In this document: piece after piece, positions 1-4,572 of the stretch
Position numbering within the stretch: position 1 is the first letter of the stretch
How the letters are laid out: each line of letters begins with the position of its first letter
Assembly: GCA_003446665.1 (NCBI GenBank)
Contig: DMCT01000091.1
Location: 12,945-22,499 of the forward strand
Source: Synergistaceae bacterium
GTDB taxonomy: Bacteria > Synergistota > Synergistia > Synergistales > Thermovirgaceae
DNA length: 9,555 nucleotides
Direction of reading: 5' to 3'
Made by a program: the position numbers and the translations under genes
Notes under the pieces: model-generated
The model's input: only the letters and a program-made list of their open reading frames with translations
Told to the model about the DNA's origin: nothing
Databases searched by the model: none

Positions 1-26
1 TGCAGGTTATCAGCTCCTAAATGACA

Positions 27-56
27 TTGACGTCCCTATGCGCCAGGTGCTAGAAT
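27..56 (+). promoter_or_regulatory. sigma70-type promoter for tRNA-Pro
   Basis: A -35 box TTGACG at 27-32 and a -10 box TAGAAT at 51-56 are separated by 18 bases. Transcription would begin around position 63, a few bases before the mature tRNA 5' end at 67. The match to consensus and the position support a dedicated tRNA promoter with almost no leader. Confidence 0.7.
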
Positions 57-66
57 GCTCGACGTT

Positions 67-145
<79 letters not shown>

Positions 146-157
146 TCAGGAAACAAG

Positions 158-197
158 AAGGGATCCCGTATAAGTGTGCGGGGTCCTTTTCTTTTTC
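158..197 (+). terminator. Rho-independent terminator after tRNA-Pro
   Basis: A hairpin forms between 158-168 (AAGGGATCCCG) and 179-188 (CGGGGTCCTT), with one bulged A and one G-U pair. The loop is about 10 bases, and the hairpin leads into a T-rich run at 187-197. It ends the single-gene tRNA transcript before the smpB promoter. Confidence 0.8.
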
Positions 198-224
198 CAC
201 AATGAAGGCCCCGTCTGATTATAT

Positions 225-253
225 TTGACCATTAGCTTTTGCAATAGTATAAT
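225..253 (+). promoter_or_regulatory. strong sigma70-type promoter for smpB
   Basis: The -35 box TTGACC (225-230) and a perfect -10 box TATAAT (248-253) are spaced exactly 17 bases apart. The start point would be about 260, giving a very short leader that begins just before the ribosome binding site AGGAGGGG. Confidence 0.8.
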
Positions 254-273
254 TACGTTACCAGGAGGGGACA

Positions 274-729
274 ATGGTAAATTCCGTCGTAGCCAGAAAC
301 AAAAAAGCACGTTTCGACTATTTCATCATAGAAACCTATGAGGCGGGACTGGTGCTCACGGGAACGGAGATAAAATCCATAAGGGCAGGCAAGGTAAATC
401 TCAAGGATGGATACGCCAGGGTCACAGGTTCGGAAGCATGGCTTTATAATGTTCATATATCGCCCTATGAAAAAGGAACACATTACAATCACGATCCTTT
501 GAGACCCAGGAAACTCTTGCTACGAGCGGAGGAGATAAAAAGGCTGATCGGTAAGACGCGGGAAAAGGGGTTGACTCTGGTTCCGTTGTCGCTTTACCTG
601 AAAGATAATAAATGGGCGAAAGTAGAACTGGCCTTGGTAAAAGGCAAGGCCAAACACGACAAGAGAGAAGCCATAGCTGAACGTGATGCCAGGCGAGCGA
701 TGGAAAAAACGCTGAAACGCAGAGAATGA
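274..729 (+). CDS. smpB: SsrA-binding protein SmpB
   Basis: SmpB is the small RNA-binding protein that escorts alanyl-tmRNA into stalled ribosomes in trans-translation. It binds the tRNA-like domain, and its C-terminal tail reads the empty mRNA channel. The 151-residue product matches the usual family length. It has the family start (N9-KKARFDY-F17), the conserved block [16 protein letters not shown] at about residues 25-40, and a lysine/arginine-rich tail ending in KTLKRRE that corresponds to the helix-forming decoding tail. The ATG is preceded by AGGAGGGG at an ideal distance. The RNA partner ssrA begins only 17 bases after the stop, the common smpB-ssrA arrangement. A near-consensus promoter lies immediately upstream. 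Confidence 0.97.
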   Translation: MVNSVVARNKKARFDYFIIETYEAGLVLTGTEIKSIRAGKVNLKDGYARVTGSEAWLYNVHISPYEKGTHYNHDPLRPRKLLLRAEEIKRLIGKTREKGLTLVPLSLYLKDNKWAKVELALVKGKAKHDKREAIAERDARRAMEKTLKRRE

Positions 730-739
730 CATTTATAAA
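712..739 (+). promoter_or_regulatory. candidate ssrA promoter inside the smpB 3' end
   Basis: A -10-like box TATAAA lies at 734-739, and a weak -35-like box CTGAAA lies at 712-717 with a 16-base spacer. The -10 box ends seven bases before the mature tmRNA 5' end at 747. It would let tmRNA be made independently of smpB. The -35 matches only 4 of 6 positions, so read-through from the smpB promoter is also possible. Confidence 0.45.
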
Positions 740-746
740 AAGATAT

Positions 747-1103
747 GGGGGCGACAGGTTTCGACGGCAGGATGGAGGGTCCTGTGAAGCGTGCCGAGTT
801 CTCCGCAACTCGTTAAACAGCGGTACCCCAACAATAAGTGCCAACGAAAACTACGCACTGGCTGCTTAAGGATTAAGTAGCCCGTCCCTTGGAATCTACT
901 CCGCCGGGGTTCCTTGAGGACGTCACAAACGGCGGATGCTCCGGTTCCTTTGCTTCCGGGGTGACCGGAAAAGACTCAGGAAGCTCGGGATGAGGGATCC
1001 TGTCCCCGGGAGCCCGCATCCGACATCAAAACGGGGAATGCGCACGGAGAAACACAGGGCTGGCCCCTGTCGGACCGGGGTTCGATTCCCCGCGCCTCCA
1101 CCA
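747..1103 (+). ncRNA. ssrA: transfer-messenger RNA (tmRNA, ssrA)
   Basis: This RNA acts as both tRNA and mRNA in ribosome rescue. Its tRNA-like acceptor stem pairs 747-753 (GGGGGCG) with 1093-1099 (CGCCTCC, one G-U pair). The discriminator is A1100 and CCA is encoded at 1101-1103. The 5' end continues with the diagnostic GACAGGTTTCGACGG. The 3' end has the T-arm block GGTTCGATTCCCC. An internal tag reading frame lies at 840-869, with pseudoknot-rich sequence on both sides. The 357-base length is normal for a one-piece tmRNA, and nothing suggests a permuted form. It follows smpB directly, and a strong terminator follows it. The 3' end is a well-known integration site, and an integrase remnant lies just downstream. 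Confidence 0.97.
840..869 (+). other. tmRNA proteolysis-tag reading frame (ANENYALAA)
   Basis: The resume codon GCC at 840-842 is followed by codons for N-E-N-Y-A-L-A-A and the stop TAA at 867-869. With the alanine carried by tmRNA, the tag is (A)ANENYALAA. The C-terminal ALAA is the degron recognised by ClpXP/ClpAP-type proteases. The bases TAAGT before the resume codon resemble those that set the frame in other tmRNAs. Confidence 0.9.
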
Positions 1104-1112
1104 GAAAATGTT

Positions 1113-1151
1113 AAGCAGTCCTTGCAAACACAGTCCGGGACTGCTTTTTTT
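1113..1151 (+). terminator. Rho-independent terminator after ssrA
   Basis: A perfect 9-bp stem pairs AAGCAGTCC (1113-1121) with GGACTGCTT (1138-1146) across a 16-base loop. A run of T follows up to 1151. It closes the ssrA transcript ten bases after the CCA end. If an element once integrated at the tmRNA 3' end, this terminator lies on the element side or was supplied by it. Confidence 0.9.
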
Positions 1152-1190
1152 ATCCCTTCAGTTTACTAAAATTTCCTTGGATTTGCAGCT

Positions 1191-1214
1191 TGGTCCAAAA
1201 AGGTGGTCCAAAAA
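1191..1214 (+). repeat. tandem direct repeat TGGTCCAAAAA
   Basis: TGGTCCAAAAA occurs exactly at 1191-1201 and again at 1204-1214, a 13-base period. The pair sits directly in front of and over the probable start codon of the integrase remnant. The AAGGTGG between the copies serves as its ribosome binding site. It could be a relic of recombinase arm sites or a replication slip. No function can be assigned from sequence alone. Confidence 0.6.
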
Positions 1215-1432
1215 TGTCTTCAAGCCTTGGCAAGTCAGCAAGCCACATCTTTCTTCGTGATAAAAATTTCTATTACAGAAAGGCATTACCCCCAGAACTG
1301 CATGATAAAATTGGTATCAACGAGATTAAAACAAGCTTGGAAAACTCAAACATAAAAGATGCAAGGTCTCTGTTTTCTTGCCTGAATCTCCAGATGATCC
1401 GAGCCGGGGTTGCCGGAGTGTGCATTTCTTGA
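1214..1432 (+). pseudogene. N-terminal remnant of a tyrosine (phage-type) integrase
   Basis: The reading frame gives 72 residues from ATG 1214, which has AAGGTGG at a spacing of seven. An in-frame TTG at 1190 would add eight residues but lacks a ribosome binding site. Residues 10-60 (SHIFLRDKNFYYRKALPPEL, then IKTSLENSNIKDARSL) resemble the DUF6538-type N-terminal module of many phage and island integrases, with pattern 'Y-L...YY.RR.vP..L...lg..ei..SL.t.d..eAr.l'. The SAM-like core-binding domain and the catalytic R-H-R-Y domain are absent, and after about residue 60 the similarity stops in a short unrelated tail. The gene lies 111 bases after ssrA, where tmRNA-specific integrases normally sit. 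I read it as a deletion scar. The family call rests on pattern recognition only; a small unrelated protein is the alternative. Confidence 0.6.
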
Positions 1433-1550
1433 GAGGATAAAAATAAAGTGCGTGAAAGAAAAAAACAGAGACCCTCCAAGGAAAAAACGGGTGGAGCGGA
1501 CGGTATTCCAGTATGCGATTTGAAAGATTAACGAACAAGGAGACGGTGGC
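1433..1550. other. intergenic scar region between integrase remnant and radical SAM gene
   Basis: This A-rich 118-base stretch has no open frame, terminator or convincing promoter that I can see. It probably contains the junction of the deletion that removed the rest of the integrase. The ribosome binding site of the next gene, AAGGAG at 1537-1542, lies at its end. Confidence 0.4.
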
Positions 1551-2243
1551 TTGAGCCAGATGCGTGTAAAAAAGATTTTCACCGACAGCCAAAACAGGAA
1601 GGTAATGGAAATCAACGTTCTCCCTACAAAATATTGCACTTTCGGGTGTGTCTTTTGTCCGATAGGGCAGAAAGGAGAGAAAACTGATAAAGCGCACCAT
1701 TTCGACGAAACGGAAGCTTTTCTGTCTTATTTGGAAAGGGAGATAGAGGTAGAAAAACCCGACGTGCTTTTTATCAATTCCATGGGGGAATCCTTTCTAA
1801 ACAGCCGGCTAGAGGAGATAGTCTTTCTGGCGAAAGACAAAAACGTCAAGGTCAGTCTTTATACGAACGGATACCTGCTTGGTTATCCGCAATTCGCGAA
1901 GGTCGCCTTGTTTTGTGATGAGATATCAGGTGAGATTAAGGCGACGACAGAAGAGGATTTCCGAAAATATCAAAGACCCCTGGAAGGGTATACGCTCGAA
2001 GAATATTGGAAAAACATGATCGGTTTCAGGGAAAGATATAAAGGAGAGTTTGTCATTTATGTGACCCTGATAAGGGGTGTAAATGACAACCCTGATTCCA
2101 TCGGGCGCATCAAAGATGTCATAACAAAACTGGACCCCAGCCGTATCTTTGTTGAAACCTTCGAGGACGAGAAGTTCTGCAAAGCGTTCGGCGTTTCGGC
2201 GCAAAAACTGAGCGAGTGCAGCAAGGTGATCCTGGGCAATTGA
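1551..2243 (+). CDS. radical SAM domain protein (COG0731-like Fe-S oxidoreductase)
   Basis: The 230-residue product has the radical SAM signature C29-x3-C33-x2-C36 (KYCTFGCVFCPIG), which would hold the 4Fe-4S cluster that cleaves S-adenosylmethionine. A GE motif in SMGES at about 77-81 is in the usual SAM-binding position, and YTNGYLL at about 104-110 is a typical later barrel strand. Overall it resembles the COG0731 group of stand-alone radical SAM proteins, related to the TYW1 core but without the flavodoxin part. It is shorter than many members (about 300 residues), with no added cluster domain visible. The TTG start is chosen because AAGGAG (1537-1542) lies eight bases before it; ATG 1560 would be too far away. 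The substrate is unknown. No functional partner is adjacent, and the gene follows a mobile-element scar, so it may be cargo or host DNA. Confidence 0.85.
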   Translation: MSQMRVKKIFTDSQNRKVMEINVLPTKYCTFGCVFCPIGQKGEKTDKAHHFDETEAFLSYLEREIEVEKPDVLFINSMGESFLNSRLEEIVFLAKDKNVKVSLYTNGYLLGYPQFAKVALFCDEISGEIKATTEEDFRKYQRPLEGYTLEEYWKNMIGFRERYKGEFVIYVTLIRGVNDNPDSIGRIKDVITKLDPSRIFVETFEDEKFCKAFGVSAQKLSECSKVILGN

Positions 2244-2268
2244 GCCGATTTGAGGATTTTATTTTTTT
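2228..2268 (+). terminator. probable terminator of the radical SAM gene
   Basis: The end of the gene can fold with ATCCT (2229-2233) pairing AGGAT (2253-2257) and an inner GGC/GCC pair (2235-2237 with 2244-2246). A T-rich run, interrupted by one A, follows at 2257-2268. The stem is short and bulged, so the call is moderate. It overlaps the stop codon. Confidence 0.45.
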
Positions 2269-2277
2269 GTGACTCTT

Positions 2278-2306
2278 CCCAATAGTGTGACCCTTTGGTT
2301 ATTGGG
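2278..2306. repeat. inverted repeat between convergent genes
   Basis: CCCAATA (2278-2284) and TATTGGG (2300-2306) form a perfect 7-bp stem with a 15-base loop. No T run follows on either strand, so it is not a standard Rho-independent terminator. It may still help separate the convergent transcripts, as no other terminator is visible for the minus-strand membrane protein gene. Confidence 0.5.
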
Positions 2307-2325
2307 ATGAATTTCCGAAGTGAAA

Positions 2326-2850
2326 TCAGAAGTCCTTGAAAAGTCTGATGGATAATACGACCATAACTCCTGAGGCAAACAGGTAGAAGCCGTAAAGAAA
2401 AACGATAAAGGAAAACATTTTCATCGAAGAATAAATGAGACCGGCGGCGAAAGCCAGGTGGATGAAACCAAACATAACTGCCGGTAGTATGTTAGCCTGC
2501 CCGCGCATCCTGTGTGCCGAAACGAAGCGGTCCAGCGCGAGAAGGAGGGCGAAAATTCCCAAAACGATGCCGGTTATGCGTATTGCCGCCTGAGTGTTCA
2601 AGAGGATGTAGGTCCCAGCTGCCATTGAAGCGAGGCCCAACGCCAGCAGGAAAACCCTGTTCTTGACGGTGGTCCACTTTAAAAGAATCGCTATGGTCCT
2701 GAAAAGGCCATAAGCCAGCAGTATGGCTCCTATCAGAACTGTCATGATCCCTATGATCCGTTCAGGCATGACGATAAAGACCGCGCCTAGGATCATCAGC
2801 ACGATGCCGAAAAAATAACCAAGTTGTTTGATTTTGTCGAATGTAAACAT
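2326..2850 (-). CDS. HdeD/DUF308 family six-helix membrane protein
   Basis: This 174-residue protein is almost entirely hydrophobic, with six predicted membrane helices at about residues 10-28, 33-57, 66-84, 89-107, 121-140 and 146-168. The loops are short and carry the few charges (for example MPERIIG 28-34 and DRFVSAHRMRGQ 107-118). Helices in pairs with G-x-x-x-A/G spacing, a helix-turn 'MPE..IG', and the overall length fit the DUF308/HdeD family. The Escherichia coli member is linked to acid resistance, but most members have no known activity. The ATG is preceded by GGGGAGG (2857-2863) at a spacing of six. It lies downstream of the ferritin-like gene, with a strong terminator between them. 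I see no clear promoter of its own, so it may rely on read-through. Confidence 0.75.
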   Translation of the reverse strand: MFTFDKIKQLGYFFGIVLMILGAVFIVMPERIIGIMTVLIGAILLAYGLFRTIAILLKWTTVKNRVFLLALGLASMAAGTYILLNTQAAIRITGIVLGIFALLLALDRFVSAHRMRGQANILPAVMFGFIHLAFAAGLIYSSMKMFSFIVFLYGFYLFASGVMVVLSIRLFKDF

Positions 2851-2900
2851 TCGTAGCCTCCCCGATCAGTCTTTGAAAGAAGGACTAATTGTGTCTTTTT

Positions 2901-2944
2901 AAAAAACACTCCGGAAGAAATCCCTTTGATTTTCTTCCGGAGTG
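2901..2944 (-). terminator. strong Rho-independent terminator of the ferritin-like gene
   Basis: A perfect 14-bp stem pairs CACTCCGGAAGAAA (2907-2920) with TTTCTTCCGGAGTG (2931-2944) across a 10-base loop. On the minus strand it is followed by six T (plus-strand A run 2901-2906). It lies about 80 bases beyond the stop of the ferritin-like gene and before the membrane protein gene. Confidence 0.92.
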
Positions 2945-3023
2945 CCCTTTACGATCACGTCTGTCCGGCTTATGACGAATTCCTTAACCTGAAGAACCTC
3001 TTTGCAGGATTTTTTAAATAGTC

Positions 3024-3515
3024 TTAGAAGCGGTACAGGCTGTTTTTAAGTTTATAATAGCTTTCAAAGAAAGAAACCTGGTTTTTCAGGAATTCGTAGT
3101 GACCGTGCTCCCACTCTGCAAGGTGGTTAAACAAGTCTTTCACCGCTTTTTCAGAAGCTTCGGCTGCAGCCTCCTTGTAGAATTTCTCTGATTCCAGCTC
3201 GAGCTTTATGCCGATGTTAAGGGCGGTCATGTCGAAGTCGGATACTTTTTCCTTGAACTCTCTGGTGAAAATAGGGCTTTCTGCGTCCTCAAAGGAAGCC
3301 GGGGCAGGAAGGTCGGGCATGGTAAGCTCCTTGCCGGCTTTATAATCCTTTGCCATCTGGACTATGTTGTCGATGTGAGTCTGTTCCTCATCGGCAAGCA
3401 TCTTGAAAACCTTTTTGGCCTTTTCGTCGGAGGTTTTCTCGCTGGCCGTCTTGTAAAGTTCCCTGCCTTCGATTTCCGCGTTGACAGCCATTTGCAGCAC
3501 ATCTACCAGATTCAT
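3024..3515 (-). CDS. rubrerythrin/ferritin-like diiron protein without rubredoxin domain
   Basis: The 163-residue protein is a four-helix ferritin-like fold made of two matching halves. Each half has a Glu-rich helix followed by a Glu-x-x-His helix: E14/E16/E19 with E44-x-x-H47 (DEEQTH), and E106/E108/E110 with E136-x-x-H139 (EWEHGH). These are the ligands expected for a diiron centre. The C-terminal rubredoxin domain of classical rubrerythrin, with its two CxxC pairs, is absent. Relatives reduce hydrogen peroxide or handle iron in anaerobes, and that role is inferred here. The ATG has AGGGAG (3525-3530) nine bases upstream. A good promoter and a strong terminator make it a single-gene unit, as expected for an abundant stress protein. 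Its electron donor is not encoded nearby. Confidence 0.85.
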   Translation of the reverse strand: MNLVDVLQMAVNAEIEGRELYKTASEKTSDEKAKKVFKMLADEEQTHIDNIVQMAKDYKAGKELTMPDLPAPASFEDAESPIFTREFKEKVSDFDMTALNIGIKLELESEKFYKEAAAEASEKAVKDLFNHLAEWEHGHYEFLKNQVSFFESYYKLKNSLYRF

Positions 3516-3570
3516 CAGCTATCACTCCCTGTTCCCAATTTTATTAGAAACGACTTTTATAAGTATTTCA

Positions 3571-3599
3571 AGTATATATTTTAATACCATCAGGGTCAA
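3571..3599 (-). promoter_or_regulatory. promoter of the ferritin-like gene
   Basis: On the minus strand the -35 box TTGACC (3594-3599) and the -10 box TATACT (3571-3576) are 17 bases apart, with an AT-rich spacer. Transcription would start near 3564, leaving a leader of about 49 bases. No clear PerR-type or other operator palindrome is visible around it. Confidence 0.75.
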
Positions 3600-3733
3600 A
3601 TAAAAGTGCGCTTCCCAGTTACAGTACCGCCACGGTAAGATTGATAAGAGTGGTTTGAGGTCTTTCAAAGCAATAAAAACAGTCGAACTCTTATATTAAC
3701 TATCGTATTAAGTGTTAGTGATCGTTGAAGTAA
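3600..3733. other. divergent intergenic region upstream of the patatin-like gene
   Basis: This AT-rich stretch lies between the ferritin-like promoter and the patatin-like gene. It has TATATT (3692-3697) and TATTAA (3706-3711) as possible -10 boxes, but no matching -35 at good spacing. The plus-strand promoter for the patatin-like gene and tex should lie here but cannot be fixed. A small inverted repeat TACCG-CCA-CGGTA is also present near 3625. Confidence 0.4.
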
Positions 3734-3735
3734 AT

Positions 3736-3742
3736 GGAGGAG
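3736..3742 (+). promoter_or_regulatory. ribosome binding site that sets the patatin-like gene start
   Basis: GGAGGAG lies nine bases before ATG 3752. Two in-frame upstream ATGs (3734 and 3743) overlap or touch this site and have none of their own, so the start at 3752 is preferred. Confidence 0.75.
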
Positions 3743-3751
3743 ATGGGGTCA

Positions 3752-4516
3752 ATGAATAATCTCGAAGGCAAAAAGATTGGTCTTGCCCTTGGGGGAGGCG
3801 GTGCTTTGGGGGCGGCGCATATAGGGGTCCTCAAGGCTGTGGAGGAACTTGGAATCCAGATAGGCTGCATCTCCGGAACAAGTGCCGGGGCGCTTGTCGC
3901 TTCGCTTTATGCTTTCGGGATGCCCTGGGAGAAGCTGGCGGAAATAGCGCACGAAATAAAATGGATGGAGATTTCTAAGCTTTCGCTTTCGCAGTATGGG
4001 TTGCTTTCCAACGAAAAGCTTGGTTCCTTTATTGAGCAAAACATAGGGAACGCCAGAATCGAAGAGGCGGAAATTCCACTTGCCATAGTGGCGACAGATA
4101 TTACTACCGGAGAGGAGATTATTCTCAAAGAAGGGTACGTGCGAAAGGCAGTAATGGCGAGCACTTGCATCCCGGGAGTATTCGTGCCCGTCGAGATAGA
4201 TGGAAGGCTCCTGGTAGACGGTGGTATCGTCGAAAACGTCCCTGTTTCTCCCCTGCAGGATATGGGAGCAGACTTTATTATAGGTGTGGACCTCAACAGT
4301 GGACGCAGAAAAGAAAGACCGAAAAACATCATAGAAGTCCTGCTCCGTTCTTTCGATTTCACTCTTAAGGCCGCCACGCGGCTGCAGACGGAGCGCGCAG
4401 ACCTTTTAATACAACCTGACCTGTCATCTTATAGCATGTACGATATGAACAAGGCAGAGGATTTGATACGTCGTGGATATGAGGCTGTAAAAAGGGCATT
4501 GCAAGGTGACGGTTAA
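3752..4516 (+). CDS. patatin-like phospholipase / lipid acyl hydrolase
   Basis: The 254-residue product has every patatin hallmark. The oxyanion loop GGGGALG is at 14-20, and the nucleophile elbow G42-T-S44-A-G46 carries the catalytic serine. The block AxSTCIPGVFxPV is at about 136-147, and D156-G-G holds the aspartate of the Ser-Asp dyad. It resembles the RssA/YchK group of bacterial patatins, which are cytoplasmic or peripheral membrane lipid hydrolases; the exact lipid is unknown. There is no signal peptide or membrane anchor and no added cyclic-nucleotide or outer-membrane domain, so it is a minimal single-domain form. The start at 3752 follows GGAGGAG; upstream ATGs overlap that site. 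tex follows 56 bases later on the same strand with no terminator visible, so the two are probably co-transcribed. Confidence 0.92.
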   Translation: MNNLEGKKIGLALGGGGALGAAHIGVLKAVEELGIQIGCISGTSAGALVASLYAFGMPWEKLAEIAHEIKWMEISKLSLSQYGLLSNEKLGSFIEQNIGNARIEEAEIPLAIVATDITTGEEIILKEGYVRKAVMASTCIPGVFVPVEIDGRLLVDGGIVENVPVSPLQDMGADFIIGVDLNSGRRKERPKNIIEVLLRSFDFTLKAATRLQTERADLLIQPDLSSYSMYDMNKAEDLIRRGYEAVKRALQGDG

Positions 4517-4572
4517 TTCAGCACCGCAAACCAAAACGAAGCGCGAAAGTATGAAGTGAATGGAGGACCTTA

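Noticed and set aside
936..1169. Open frame of 77 codons on the plus strand
   Set aside because: It lies inside the tmRNA gene and runs through its acceptor stem and terminator, so it is a chance frame.
1395..1415. Short match CCGGGGTT shared by the tmRNA T-arm (about 1074-1081) and the integrase-remnant tail, as a possible second attachment site
   Set aside because: Only eight bases agree and the flanks differ (no CGATTCCCC, no CCACC), which is too little for an attachment-site copy.
3571..3600. PerR- or Fur-like operator around the ferritin-like promoter
   Set aside because: The region is AT-rich, but no symmetric element matching those operators could be lined up.
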